Source: Rubripirellula lacrimiformis
Lineage (GTDB): Bacteria; Planctomycetota; Planctomycetia; Pirellulales; Pirellulaceae
Length of the DNA stretch: 64,000 nt
Assembly (NCBI RefSeq): GCF_007741535.1
Contig: NZ_CP036525.1
Coordinates: 7,874,001 to 7,938,000 of the forward strand
Direction: 5' to 3'
Each line of letters begins with the position of its first letter. Position 1 is the stretch's first letter. The position numbers and the translations under genes are program-made. The notes beneath the pieces were generated by a model. It searched no databases. It was not told where the DNA came from and saw nothing but the letters and a program-made list of their open reading frames with translations. Shown piece by piece: positions 46,247-57,180 of the stretch.

Positions 46247-46449
46247 GGAACACGCGTCAACAAGTTCAGCAGATCCGCTGGCCCCAGTGCGCTCGATCGC
46301 CAGAACCGATGACGATGCTCATCGGGGGGTGGGGGCGTGCGGCAAATGTTCACAGATCGCGGGCAAGCTATTGTTGATTCGTCGCACCTGAATCATATTG
46401 GGCTGCGTGAGGAACGAGTTGCGCTGGCGCACTCAAATTTTGAATCGTT

Positions 46450-47064
46450 TTGCCACCCTACCTTCGGAATTTTCTTCGAACTTCTTTCACGCAGCAGTTC
46501 ATTGCATGGACGCTGTTGGTGGTGGTCGGCACTGCGCTGACGGGGGTGCTATTGGTTCCCGCCCCGCGGGCAGCCAACGTGTCTTCGCCGAGCGATGCTT
46601 TTCCATGTCAGGATTGTCCCTGCGGCTGTGCTTCGGCTGAATTCTGTTGGGATCGATGCTGCTGCCACAGCGATACGGAAAAGATCCAATGGGCAGCAGA
46701 CCACCATGTCGTGCCACCGGAATTCCTGCTTCGCCGAGTTGCGTCACATGCCATGGCCACGACCAAGTGCACCGCCAGCTCGCGATCGTCCTGCTGCAGC
46801 TCCGGTGCCGGGAATACCACCTGTGCCGTTCCAGCGAACGATTCGTCCCCACAAGCCACGGCAAATTCAATAGCCACAGGCGTCTTGATCTGGAAAGCAG
46901 CCGAGTGCCGCGGCATCCAGATGCTGTGGACGATGATTGCGCAAGTCTATGTGGAAACCGCTCCTCGCCTGCCATCGGGCGATCCCCTGCTGATCGCATG
47001 GTTGAACATCGCGAATGATGCGGCTGTTGTCGTGATGATGGATCCTGAACCGCCCGTCCCCTAG
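46450..47064 (+). CDS. Cys-rich exported hypothetical protein
   Basis: A 204-aa frame whose only plausible start is TTG 46450, just after an in-frame stop. A hydrophobic helix at about residues 17-38 (IAWTLLVVVGTALTGVLLVP) serves as signal or anchor. Then follows CPCGCASAEFCWDRCCCHS, six cysteines and a histidine within about twenty residues, followed by KIQWAADHHVVPPEFLLRR; I recall similar Cys-plus-WA..H/N..PPEF segments in other planctomycete proteins. Further cysteines (SSCCSSGAGNTTC) lie later. Metal binding or disulfide-stabilised structure is likely; function is unknown. The weak start lowers certainty. Confidence 0.6.
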   Translation: MPPYLRNFLRTSFTQQFIAWTLLVVVGTALTGVLLVPAPRAANVSSPSDAFPCQDCPCGCASAEFCWDRCCCHSDTEKIQWAADHHVVPPEFLLRRVASHAMATTKCTASSRSSCCSSGAGNTTCAVPANDSSPQATANSIATGVLIWKAAECRGIQMLWTMIAQVYVETAPRLPSGDPLLIAWLNIANDAAVVVMMDPEPPVP

Positions 47065-47444
47065 GGCGAGTCTCTTGCGGGCTAAATGCGGGCCCCTTCG
47101 TGCCGCGTTATGCCCTTCTTTTTGATTGGTTCCTTTGCAGTCGCCTGCGATGCGGATCGCCGATGCGCGATTGGCGTCCACAGGTTTGCGCTTGATACCG
47201 CTTCCACGTCGGAACATGCGAAAGCTCGTTCCTCACAACAACGTGTTTCTTCGTCCCTTTGGCGTGGAAGCGACCTTGCCTGCAACGCATCCATCATCCC
47301 CGCCCCCATCGACGTTTCAATCGATCTGAATTCGATCGGTTGGGATCGGTCACCGATCTGACTTGCTGATCGAAACAGCAGGTTCCGCTACCGGTGCGCC
47401 ATGACCGAGACCCTTGATCCACAACCCCATCCCATTGTTGAACT
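47065..47444. other. Intergenic region upstream of the DUF1559 gene
   Basis: About 380 bases with no recognisable gene. It must carry the promoter of the DUF1559 gene. No tRNA, hairpin terminator or clear promoter motif was found by eye. Confidence 0.4.
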
Positions 47445-48527
47445 ATGAACCATCCACGATCTTTCCGCCCACCATCACGTGGCTTCACACTGGTCGAACT
47501 ACTTGTCGTGATTGCAATCATCGGCGTGCTGGTTGGCTTGCTGCTGCCCGCGGTCCAAGCGGCTCGCGAAGCCGCGCGACGAATGCAGTGCAGCAACAAT
47601 CTGAAACAGGTTTGTTTGGCGATGCACAACTACGAAAGCACTCACCAGAAATTGCCCGCCAACTACGTCAATGGCACCAGTATCGGAGGCAACTTTTCGA
47701 TCTTCGCACAGATGGCTCCGTTCTACGAAGAAGCCAATCTGTTGGACATGATCCATTTTGATCGCCCGCTGACGGTCGGCTGCTGCCCTGGCCAATTGGT
47801 GGATCCCCATGATCGTGCTGCGGCGACAGCCATTGCGACGCTGACATGCCCCAGCGAAGACTACGGCCGTGTTTATCCGGTCGTGTCGTTGGGTGGTGCC
47901 GGACCGACCCAAAACTATTCCGCCACCAACTACGCGATGTGCAACGGCACCGGCGTGGGCACGCTGTACGACACGCGACTGCCCACCGATGGCGTTTCGT
48001 GGATCGGGGCGAAGGTCGGGTTTGAATCGGTTACCGACGGGTTGAGCAACACCGCGGCGTTTGCGGAACACTTGCTGGGTGTGCTGGATACGTCCCCTAG
48101 CGAACCTGCGACCACAGCGATGAGCATGCGGACCATGATGAATGTCACCTGTGCGTTCATCGACCGATCCCAGCGGCCAGTGACGCCTGGCATGGCGGGC
48201 TACACGATCCCGGAAAATCCCAACGAATTCGAAGCCTATAGCAAAGGACATTCCCTGTTTCGCGGATGGACCGGACAGCGCGGCGCCGGTTGGATCAGCG
48301 GACGGGAATACTGGACCGGATACACCCATTACCATCCGCCACAAAGCGGAATCCCCGACATGCAGTCATGTGGTTGGGGTGTCTTTGGTGCGCGCAGCAA
48401 TCACCCCGGCGGTGTCCACGTTGCCCGTTGCGATGGCAGCGTCGGATTCGTCAACGAAAGCATCGACTTGGAAACATGGCGTGCACTGGGAACTCGAAAC
48501 GGACACGAAGTCCTTGTGGATTTCTAG
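47445..48527 (+). CDS. DUF1559 family protein with type II pseudopilin-like N-terminus
   Basis: A 360-aa planctomycete DUF1559 protein. The N-terminus carries the prepilin cleavage/methylation signal [20 protein letters not shown], followed by [18 protein letters not shown] and [18 protein letters not shown]. The C-terminus has the H-X9-DG signature ([18 protein letters not shown]). Genomes of this phylum encode many such proteins, believed to be processed by prepilin peptidase and assembled in or near the envelope; the exact role is unknown. A PQQ-type propeller gene starts 73 bases later. Confidence 0.95.
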   Translation: MNHPRSFRPPSRGFTLVELLVVIAIIGVLVGLLLPAVQAAREAARRMQCSNNLKQVCLAMHNYESTHQKLPANYVNGTSIGGNFSIFAQMAPFYEEANLLDMIHFDRPLTVGCCPGQLVDPHDRAAATAIATLTCPSEDYGRVYPVVSLGGAGPTQNYSATNYAMCNGTGVGTLYDTRLPTDGVSWIGAKVGFESVTDGLSNTAAFAEHLLGVLDTSPSEPATTAMSMRTMMNVTCAFIDRSQRPVTPGMAGYTIPENPNEFEAYSKGHSLFRGWTGQRGAGWISGREYWTGYTHYHPPQSGIPDMQSCGWGVFGARSNHPGGVHVARCDGSVGFVNESIDLETWRALGTRNGHEVLVDF

Positions 48528-48600
48528 GCCGTCAAACCACGGCGATCCGCCCCCCCAATCAAACACTTTCATTTTTTTTCGAACACCGGAAGAATCCTCC

Positions 48601-49917
48601 ATGAACCACGCCTTGTTAACCGTCTATATCGCGTTGTCGCTTGCGGGCGTCAATGATTGGCCCGCGTTTCTGGGGGCGGGGGCAGCCCCGCGTTCCGATG
48701 CGTCGCTGCCATTGCAGTGGTCCCCGACACAGCATGTCGCATGGATGCAAGAATTGCCTGGCCATGGCCAATCGAGTCCAGTGATCTGGGCAGACCGCGT
48801 GTTTGTCACCAGCGTCGACGGGCCGCTGAAAGACACCTACTACACCACCTGCATGGACCTTCGCAGTGGGCAGACTCTGTGGCAAAAGACACTGCCCAAC
48901 TCGCACCCCGTTGCGAACAGTTACTACGTCAGCCGGGCAGCCCCGACACCGGTGGTCGACCAGGACCGAGTGATCGTGTTCTTTGAAAGCGGCGACGGTG
49001 TCGCTTACGACCATGACGGCAACCGACTTTGGACACGTGCACTGGGCAAAGACGAGGGTCCGTTGGTCGCCGAGTTCGGATTGGGGGCGTCCCCGTGCCA
49101 AACCGAAACCGACGTCTTTGTGTTGCTGGAACACGAAGGTCCGAGTCGATTGTTGGCGCTGGACAAACGGACTGGCCAGACGCGTTGGAAAGTCGACCGC
49201 GGAGCAAGAAAGAGCTGGAGTTCGCCGGCGGTGATCAACGTCGACGGATCGCTTCAAATCGTCGTCAGCTCTGCCGGTCCGATCGACAGCTACGATCCCC
49301 AAACGGGAAAACGGTTATGGTCCTTCGACGATGTCGGCGGCAACACGTCGACCAGCCCGATCGATTTTGGCGGTGGACGGTTTCTGGTTGGCGCCGCGCC
49401 CGGACGGAATGGCGAGAACGCCGGTTCGGCGGCAGGAGCCAATGGGTTGATGCAGATTTCCAAGGTCGGCGCCAACTGGTCCGCCAGCCGAACCTGGGTC
49501 GCCGAAAAGGCCGCCCCCAGCTGGGCTTCGCCAATCATTCACCAAGGTTTTGCCTACTGGGTGAACCGTACCGGTGTGGTGACGTGCTTCGATGCCGAGA
49601 CCGGCGAAGAAGTCTACCGTGAACGCATGAAAGAACCCTGCTGGGCAACGCCGGTGGGAGTCGGAAACCGCGTCTATTTCTTCGGCAAAGACGGGACCGT
49701 CACCGTCTTGGCCGCCGGTCGTGAATTCAAGGTTTTGGCCGAGAACCAATCATGGACCGATCAGTCACTGCCCGCCGAGGAACCGCTTGCCGAAGAATCG
49801 AGCGAAGAACGGCGCCGTGCTGCGGCAATGTTCAGCCGTCCTATCCTGTACGGCGTCGCCATCAGCAGCGATGCCCTGCTGCTAAGAATCGGCAACGCGA
49901 TCATCTGCATTCGCTGA
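48601..49917 (+). CDS. PQQ-like beta-propeller repeat protein
   Basis: A 438-aa protein. I start at ATG 48601 (MNHALLTVYIALSLAGVNDW), where a short hydrophobic segment may act as a signal; longer frames overlap the DUF1559 gene. Repeated blades show the typical pattern: MDLRSGQTLWQKTLP, YDHDGNRLWTRALG, LDKRTGQTRWKVDRG, YDPQTGKRLWSFDDVGG, FDAETGEEVYRERM. No PQQ-ligand residues can be assigned, and the family in planctomycetes is mostly structural or binding in role. It is probably cotranscribed with the DUF1559 gene. Confidence 0.88.
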   Translation: MNHALLTVYIALSLAGVNDWPAFLGAGAAPRSDASLPLQWSPTQHVAWMQELPGHGQSSPVIWADRVFVTSVDGPLKDTYYTTCMDLRSGQTLWQKTLPNSHPVANSYYVSRAAPTPVVDQDRVIVFFESGDGVAYDHDGNRLWTRALGKDEGPLVAEFGLGASPCQTETDVFVLLEHEGPSRLLALDKRTGQTRWKVDRGARKSWSSPAVINVDGSLQIVVSSAGPIDSYDPQTGKRLWSFDDVGGNTSTSPIDFGGGRFLVGAAPGRNGENAGSAAGANGLMQISKVGANWSASRTWVAEKAAPSWASPIIHQGFAYWVNRTGVVTCFDAETGEEVYRERMKEPCWATPVGVGNRVYFFGKDGTVTVLAAGREFKVLAENQSWTDQSLPAEEPLAEESSEERRRAAAMFSRPILYGVAISSDALLLRIGNAIICIR

Positions 49918-49945
49918 TCCCACCGAAGGCCCCTGCCCAGGCCTG

Positions 49946-52906
49946 TTACATCGCCCCTCGGCCTGCTTGCAACAGGCCCAGGGGTTCGGCGCGGCCGGTC
50001 TTGATCGCAGGCCAAAGCCCAGCGATCAAGCACAGCCCAATCGTGATCAGGAAACCGATCGCCAACTGCCCCCAAGGCACCAGGAACGAAGGCGGGCCCG
50101 CGAACCAACCGCCGTACCTGGCCATGCCAACGCCACACCAACCGGCAATCAAACCGAAGGTCAGGCTTAACATGCACGCCGCCAATGCAATCAGGATGGT
50201 TTCGGCGATCACCAAACGCACCAACTGGCTGCGTGAGACACCGATGGCTCGCATCACCCCGAATTCCCATGTTCGTGATCGGACCGATGCGATGATCGTG
50301 TTGGCGACCGCCAATGACATGATCGCCAGTGTCACCAGCGGCAGATAGCTCATTCCCCAAATCATCCCGTCGGCTCGAAGCCGGATGGCGGTGCGAACTC
50401 TTTCGGTCGCCGTCACCCGCGCGAAGGGGCGATAAGCTTTGACCTGTTCCAGCGAATCCGCAGTGAAAGTGGATCCCGCATCGCGATCGGCAATTCGCTG
50501 CAGACGGGATTCGACCGAGGCAAGATTGGCATCGTCGTCCAGATTCATCCAATAGAACTCGGTTCGATTCAAGTGGAAATCGCGATGCACGTCGTCGCGT
50601 TTGGCAAACACCATCGTCGCGGTACGGACGAAGTGTCGCCTGACTCCCGAAAACTTTGTGAACCAATGCCATCCCGGAAGCGAGACCACGCCGGCAATCC
50701 GATACGACACGTGTTCCTGCTGTGCCGATGGCGGCGTGAACCGCAGGTCGTCGCCGACCCCCAACCCTGTACGGATCTGGAAGTCCTCGGATATCAAACA
50801 AGCCCCGCCCGCGGATAGCTGATCGGTTGCCGCTTGCCGATCGCCAGCCACGAAATCTAACGTCAAAAACGGATCATCGCTGCCGAACGCCTGCTCGGGA
50901 TCCAACCCAAACAGAACCGCGTTGTCCGACGTCAATCGCTTTGGCGGATCCACGTCCCCCCAATCAAACTTTGCCTGTTCGACGGACAACGGCATCACTT
51001 GGCCGGAACGGACGCCGTCCACCTGATGCACCAACCGATCACCGTCTTGGTCCAGACCGATGGGGTGGAACGCAACCAGCATATCGGGCAACCACTTGCC
51101 CGGCGTGAACGGCTGCAGCATTGAATAACCCCAAGTCTGGGTCGATGCGTACAGGCCCAATCCGACCGACAACGCCAATGTTGCACCGATGGTTCGCCAC
51201 ATACTGGCGGACAATTGTGTCTGCATCATCCGCGGATCCAGCCGCAACATGCGAGTGACCACAGGCCCCATCGTGCGCTCGCAGAGGACCACCACGGTGG
51301 GTGCCACCATGACCATGCCCAGCAACAGCATCGGATAAGTCACAAACGTGTAACACCAAATGCGCCATTGGTCGGGGATCGCCAAAGCAAACACCGAAAT
51401 GGGCGCCGCCAACATCACAACCACACCGATGCACCCGAGCAACCACCATGCCTTCGATCGCGAGGGAGGATTCGGGACGGACATTGCATCCAGGGGCTGG
51501 ATCCGCATCGCTCGCCACGCAGGCAAAACGGCCGCTCCCAACGCGCCCACCAACACTGCCAATCCTGAACAGGCCGCGCTGCCCCATCCCAATACCGCTG
51601 CATCGCCGAACAACCCTGGCGATAGGCGACCGCCGACAAACAAGAGCATCCACCCGGTAGCCAACCCACCGATCCATCCGGCCAAAGCCAGCAGGGTACT
51701 TTCAAAAGCGATGATGCCCGCGACCTGACCACGCGTCAACGCGACGGCGCGAAGCATGGCAAATTCACGCGTTCGCTCGCTGACGCCCATGCTGAGCGTC
51801 GAGAAAATTATGAAGACCGCAGCCAGCGATGCCATGCCTGTCGCGGCCCAAGCTTGCGATTGCTGGCTGGACACACTGCGACTGGATTCCAATCCGTCGC
51901 GTACGGCCGCAAAGTCGATCAACTGCATGGGTGGGCTGCTGGCAGCGAACTGGTCCTCCCAACGTTCGCGAAACTGGTCCACCGTGATGGAATCCCGCAT
52001 CGAAACCTGCACAATCTGCGGCGCCGATGGGTACCCGTTGATCGTTTCCGCAAGCGGCGGGCGAACGTAAACGGCAGTGGTGGCCACCCCCTGGAGCGAC
52101 GAACCCGGCAGCCCCAGTCGAGCACTGGCGTGCTGGGTTGGCGGCGCGGATGCGTCCGCACGACCAGCCCCCGCACCCGACGAAGACGTGTTCCGCCCAC
52201 CGGGCTTGCCGCGTTGGCCACCTATTCCGCCACCGGTTCCGGTACTGGTACCACGACCACCGCCGAGTTGGCCAAGCGAAGGAGCTTCGCGGGCCTGTTG
52301 GATCACGCCAACCACTGGGATGCTGATCTGATTGGCAAGCGACGTCACCAGGACACGGTCACCCACCTGCAAATCCATCTTCCGTGCCGCATCCACGCTG
52401 ATCACTGCCGACGGGCGGTCACCTTCACTCGCCAACCATTGCCCGTCGACCATTTCATAGGGCGGATCGATGGCGGGAGTGCTGATCAAAGTCGGGTCCA
52501 GCGGCGGTGCTCCGTTGACCGGCGGGCGATCACCGACCAGCAAACCAATCGACGTCTCGTCCTGGTCCGGATCCGAAGCTGACTTGACTCGCGACAAAGT
52601 GATGCGAGATTGGCTGATCGGGTTGGCCTCCATCACCCCAGCATCTTGCTGGATCAATTCAACCATCCGGGGATCCAGCGTTGCCGCGTTTCCCGAGCCG
52701 GACTTGGTGACGATCAATGCATCGTAGCGGCCAAGATATTTGTGGGCGTTTTGATCGAACTGGGAAACCAACGCATCGTATCCGCTGACCACCCAAACGA
52801 CAGCGCAGGTGGATGCGACCACACCAAGGATCGTGACCATGACGCGACCGGGATGCAGTCGCATTTGCGAAGTGACGATCTTGAAGATCAGTGAAAATTG
52901 ATTCAC
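49946..52906 (-). CDS. ABC transporter permease with two FtsX domains
   Basis: A 986-aa membrane protein. I choose GTG 52906 (MNQFSLIFKIVTSQMRLHPGR), immediately before the first helix; longer frames add residues lacking family character. Layout: first helix, MacB-type periplasmic region (about 40-350) with a Gly-rich low-complexity insert (GTSTGTGGGIGGQRGKPGGR), first FtsX core with three or four helices (LAAVFIIFSTLSMGVSERTR, MLRAVALTRGQVAGIIAFES), a second helix group, second periplasmic region, and a C-terminal FtsX core (SRTWEFGVMRAIGVSRSQLV). Such fused permeases work with a LolD/MacB-type ATPase to move lipids, lipoproteins or peptides outward. The ATPase gene is divergent, 609 bases away. 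Confidence 0.88.
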   Translation of the reverse strand: MNQFSLIFKIVTSQMRLHPGRVMVTILGVVASTCAVVWVVSGYDALVSQFDQNAHKYLGRYDALIVTKSGSGNAATLDPRMVELIQQDAGVMEANPISQSRITLSRVKSASDPDQDETSIGLLVGDRPPVNGAPPLDPTLISTPAIDPPYEMVDGQWLASEGDRPSAVISVDAARKMDLQVGDRVLVTSLANQISIPVVGVIQQAREAPSLGQLGGGRGTSTGTGGGIGGQRGKPGGRNTSSSGAGAGRADASAPPTQHASARLGLPGSSLQGVATTAVYVRPPLAETINGYPSAPQIVQVSMRDSITVDQFRERWEDQFAASSPPMQLIDFAAVRDGLESSRSVSSQQSQAWAATGMASLAAVFIIFSTLSMGVSERTREFAMLRAVALTRGQVAGIIAFESTLLALAGWIGGLATGWMLLFVGGRLSPGLFGDAAVLGWGSAACSGLAVLVGALGAAVLPAWRAMRIQPLDAMSVPNPPSRSKAWWLLGCIGVVVMLAAPISVFALAIPDQWRIWCYTFVTYPMLLLGMVMVAPTVVVLCERTMGPVVTRMLRLDPRMMQTQLSASMWRTIGATLALSVGLGLYASTQTWGYSMLQPFTPGKWLPDMLVAFHPIGLDQDGDRLVHQVDGVRSGQVMPLSVEQAKFDWGDVDPPKRLTSDNAVLFGLDPEQAFGSDDPFLTLDFVAGDRQAATDQLSAGGACLISEDFQIRTGLGVGDDLRFTPPSAQQEHVSYRIAGVVSLPGWHWFTKFSGVRRHFVRTATMVFAKRDDVHRDFHLNRTEFYWMNLDDDANLASVESRLQRIADRDAGSTFTADSLEQVKAYRPFARVTATERVRTAIRLRADGMIWGMSYLPLVTLAIMSLAVANTIIASVRSRTWEFGVMRAIGVSRSQLVRLVIAETILIALAACMLSLTFGLIAGWCGVGMARYGGWFAGPPSFLVPWGQLAIGFLITIGLCLIAGLWPAIKTGRAEPLGLLQAGRGAM

Positions 52907-53515
52907 GGCGATGTTGGTCAAGGCGATGACGAATGAAATCGGGTTCGCGCAGAAACGAATGCATCGAACGGAACCCGGTAACAGTGGGATGACAACACTC
53001 GACGACGACAGCCGCGTTCGATGGACGACCGATCCGATCTCGTCGAGTTCCGTCGGTCGCATGCAATAAGTGGGCCAACCTAAGGTCATCACACCCAACG
53101 GTCGCCGATGACGCTGCGAATCACATCGACTGCGTGATTCGCAGGTCATTCGGCCGGGACCATTCCGACGGAAATTTCATCTGTGGCGACGCAAACTCCG
53201 CCGCCGTGACGATGTGCTTGAATCGCCTAAACGCAACGCTTCGGACGGCGGCGAATTGTTCAGCGACGACGGAATTTGCGACAGCCCACGGACACCGCAA
53301 CGACATCAATCGATGCACGCCAATTCGCACCGGATCAGACATCGGACCAAAAATCACGGCAAGTTTGCACCAAGATGCACTCGGTCGGACGGTGCCGGTC
53401 GGATTGGTACAGGCAATGCTAAACAGTGACCTCGATACCTCCATCGCAATCGAGTGATGCGAGTGTCCCGACGTCCCCTCCGATCTTCGACACCCGACCA
53501 ACCGCACGATCGCCT
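52907..53515. other. Intergenic region between divergent ABC permease and ATPase genes
   Basis: About 609 bases. Open frames here lack domains, and the composition is less GC-biased at third positions than in real genes. It must contain the promoters of both ABC genes. No hairpin terminator or RNA gene recognised. Confidence 0.45.
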
Positions 53516-54289
53516 ATGCACGCTGCACACATCATGACCGTCCAGAACGTCACCAAGACTTTTTCGCAAGGGAGCCGTCATGTCCATGCGTTACGGGATG
53601 TCAGCCTGAACATCGACGAAGGATCATTCGTCGCAATCATGGGTGCCAGCGGGTCTGGCAAAAGCACACTGCTGCATCTGATGAGCGGGCTGACGCGGCC
53701 GACCGCGGGAGCGATCATCGTTGATGGCTACGATCTGTCGGAACTTTCCGACCGTGAACTGACTCACTTTCGCCGCCAACAGATCGGGCTGGTATTCCAA
53801 GCGTTCAATTTGGTCCCCTCGCTGAACGCCACCGACAATATTCTGTTCCCACTGTTTGCGGCCGGAACCCCGATCGACGACTCAACAGACTTGACTGACA
53901 TCGCGTCTCGCTTGGGCATCGAAGATCGCCTCTCGCATCGCCCCGATTCGCTCAGCGGCGGCGAACAACAACGCGTCGCTATCGCACGTTCGTTGATCAC
54001 CAACCCCGCAATCATCTTTGCCGACGAACCGACCGGCAGCTTGGATTCGGTGACGGGACAATCCATCTGCAAGCTACTGCGAGAACTCTGTGACCAGCAA
54101 AATCGCACGATCGTGGTCGTGACCCATGAACCGAGTGTCGCGATCTGGGCCGACGAAGTCGTGGTACTCAAAGATGGTCAGATCGTCGAACAGTTCCCAA
54201 CCAATCGACATCAAGACAGCCAATCACTCGCTTCGCATTACCAGGCTGTGATCAGCGGGAATGAGACTGCGATCGTGCAGCCTGCGTGA
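53516..54289 (+). CDS. ABC transporter ATP-binding protein (LolD/MacB type)
   Basis: A 257-aa ATPase started at ATG 53516 (MHAAHIMTVQNVTKTFSQGS). All motifs are intact: Walker A GASGSGKST, Q-loop in GLVFQAFNLVPSLNAT, signature LSGGEQQRVAIARSL, Walker B IIFADEPTGSLD, and the H-loop VVVTHEPSV. The AFNLVPSLNATDN segment after the Q-loop is typical of the LolD/MacB/FtsE subgroup that powers FtsX-type permeases, so the divergent double-FtsX protein is the likely partner. The gene is followed by the hexanucleotide array. Confidence 0.94.
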   Translation: MHAAHIMTVQNVTKTFSQGSRHVHALRDVSLNIDEGSFVAIMGASGSGKSTLLHLMSGLTRPTAGAIIVDGYDLSELSDRELTHFRRQQIGLVFQAFNLVPSLNATDNILFPLFAAGTPIDDSTDLTDIASRLGIEDRLSHRPDSLSGGEQQRVAIARSLITNPAIIFADEPTGSLDSVTGQSICKLLRELCDQQNRTIVVVTHEPSVAIWADEVVVLKDGQIVEQFPTNRHQDSQSLASHYQAVISGNETAIVQPA

Positions 54290-54350
54290 CCGACGGGGAA
54301 AGGAGCTATCGGTTTTGGGATGCGGGTGGCGTTTTGCTCGTTGGGGTGGG

Positions 54351-55304
<954 letters not shown>

Positions 55305-55961
55305 ATGACGCAAAGCGCCCCCACAGCAACGCCCGGCAAGCCGGCCAGACGTCGCAGCCGACGATCGACCTGGTTGCGATGGCTGATCCATTCGCATTGG
55401 ATGAGTTCTGCGATCAGCCTGGTCGGCATGATCCTGTTCGCCTTCACCGGCATCACGCTGAACCACGCCTCGCAAATCGAAACCGAACCGGAGATCACCT
55501 TTGCCGAAGCGGTGCTGCCCGATTCGATCCAACAATCCCTCCGTCGCCTCACCCTGTCGGGCAACGCCGATCTGCCCACAGAACTGACCAATTGGCTGAG
55601 TGACGAATTCGAAGAACCAATCGACGGACGTGACGCCGATTGGACCGAAGACGAGATCTACGTTTCCATGCCGGGGCCGGGATCGGATGCCTGGCTAGCG
55701 ATTGATCGCACCAGCGGGCAGGTGGAATTCGAATCGACCAGCCGAGGCTGGATCTCCTACCTGAACGACCTCCACAAAGGACGACACACCGGTGCGGCTT
55801 GGAGCTGGTTCATCGATATCTTTTCCATCGCGACACTGGTGTTCTGCATCACGGGACTGCTGTTGCTATACGAACGTGCCAAGAACCGTCGATTGACTTG
55901 GCCGCTGGTGGCATTGGGGCTGATCGCACCCTGGATCCTGATCGTATTGCTGGTCCACTAG
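55305..55961 (+). CDS. PepSY-associated transmembrane protein
   Basis: A 218-aa protein started at ATG 55305 (MTQSAPTATPGKPARRRSRR). It has a basic N-terminus, a first helix (AISLVGMILFAFTGITLNHA), a periplasmic domain with DAWLAIDRTSGQVEFE and WISYLNDLHKGRHTGAAWSW, and two C-terminal helices (FIDIFSIATLVFCITGLLLLY and the last 20 residues). The LNDLHKGRHTG...W...ID pattern is that of PepSY-associated TM helix proteins, which often sit with iron/haem-linked or DUF2271 genes. No such partner is seen here. The role is unknown, probably membrane redox or iron related. Confidence 0.82.
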   Translation: MTQSAPTATPGKPARRRSRRSTWLRWLIHSHWMSSAISLVGMILFAFTGITLNHASQIETEPEITFAEAVLPDSIQQSLRRLTLSGNADLPTELTNWLSDEFEEPIDGRDADWTEDEIYVSMPGPGSDAWLAIDRTSGQVEFESTSRGWISYLNDLHKGRHTGAAWSWFIDIFSIATLVFCITGLLLLYERAKNRRLTWPLVALGLIAPWILIVLLVH

Positions 55962-56304
55962 CCGATGGGCAGCCGCCCCGCCGGCGGGACGACCACGTTG
56001 GCGGGATAGGAAGCCGGCGGGATAGGGAAGCTGGCGGTGGCCGAACAGGATTACCGCAACCCAATTCGCCAACGCAAACGTCAAAATCCGCTCAAGACAA
56101 TTCGGCATAGCGGTCGAAAACAGAACAAGCGAGATACCGGGACCGACACGGGCGACGACCAGCGGCCGATCCCGAGCGATCCGGCGATGGACGCCATTTG
56201 ACCGGACAACATGCGCCGCTTCGCTACCGAACCGATGGATCGCTCCTGCGCGGGTGTGTTTCATCGATCTGAAAAAGCAACCTAGCACGGGGTTTCCATT
56301 CGAC
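55962..56304. other. Intergenic region with a short imperfect tandem repeat
   Basis: About 343 bases. GGCGGGATAGG(G)AAGCC/T occurs about two and a half times at 56000-56035. Otherwise no gene, RNA, terminator or promoter recognised. A frame beginning at 56254 continues into the next gene, but its extra 17 residues look non-native. Confidence 0.4.
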
Positions 56305-57180
56305 ATGAAAGTCACCGAATCGGCCACGGCCCCGCTTTCTCTGTCGCAACAACGCCACTCGCTAGACCATCACGTGCAAAGCGTGTTCAGCGAAGTGCTG
56401 GCAACGGTAGGTGTCGAAGGCTACCAAACGGCTAGCCCGATTGCGGTTCCCAGCGGCGATGATCCGGCGGGGGATCTTCCAACGCTAGACCAACAAGCCG
56501 CCGGTGCATGGGAAGACTGGTTCGACCTACAACTGACAGGACGGTATCGCACGGTCGCTACTTCACCCGACGTCGACCACAAACAACTGCAGCAAGACTT
56601 CGGCGATGTCATCACGCGAGCCTACAACGATGGCGGGTACGCGGATCCGAAATCGTTCCTGCAAAGTCTACCTTCCGACAAGATGGAAACCATTCGCCAG
56701 ATCCACAGCTTGGCGGATTCGATCAACGTATCGTCGCTGTCTGACGAAGGTGCTTTGAACCTATTGATCCCTCCGGTGGCCCAGGTCGACTTGAATTTTG
56801 ACGGGCTGACCCAATCGGGTGCCGCTTACGGAATCCGGTTTCCGGATAGCCGAACGCCAGCCGATGTCGCTGAAGCCTGGAACGAATCGACCGCCGACCT
56901 CAGCGAAATGGACAAAGCATTTTACGGGCTTGTGGCGAAGCTGCCGACTCTGCTAGCGAACATCAAACTGCATCCCGACGGTACCTTTTCGCACACCGTC
57001 GAACCCGGCGATCCGGAGTATTCCAATCCGATGGCCGCCGAGGACTATTCCTATGGTCAAGCGGCCCAAGACTACGTCAACTATTTGGATGCGTTTCGCG
57101 CACAGATCGACCCGGTGCGTTACCAGCGTGACCGTGCTTTCTGGACCGATTTCGCGTCTCGCTTAGATGGCGACCGCTGA
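56305..57180 (+). CDS. Hypothetical soluble protein
   Basis: A 291-aa protein started at ATG 56305 (MKVTESATAPLSLSQQRHSL). No signal peptide or membrane helix is visible. The sequence is acidic and largely helical, with segments AGAWEDWFDLQLTGRYRTV, QDFGDVITRAYNDGGYADP and SFLQSLPSDKMETIRQIHSLA. I do not recognise a family. Its composition is like that of real proteins in the window, so I believe it is expressed. Its 3' end overlaps the convergent membrane-protein gene by 18 bases. Confidence 0.65.
   Translation: MKVTESATAPLSLSQQRHSLDHHVQSVFSEVLATVGVEGYQTASPIAVPSGDDPAGDLPTLDQQAAGAWEDWFDLQLTGRYRTVATSPDVDHKQLQQDFGDVITRAYNDGGYADPKSFLQSLPSDKMETIRQIHSLADSINVSSLSDEGALNLLIPPVAQVDLNFDGLTQSGAAYGIRFPDSRTPADVAEAWNESTADLSEMDKAFYGLVAKLPTLLANIKLHPDGTFSHTVEPGDPEYSNPMAAEDYSYGQAAQDYVNYLDAFRAQIDPVRYQRDRAFWTDFASRLDGDR

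Noticed and set aside
53121-53507. Leftward 128-codon frame between the ABC genes
   Set aside because: No domain or membrane segment; mixed composition typical of non-coding DNA, and it would overlap the ATPase promoter region.
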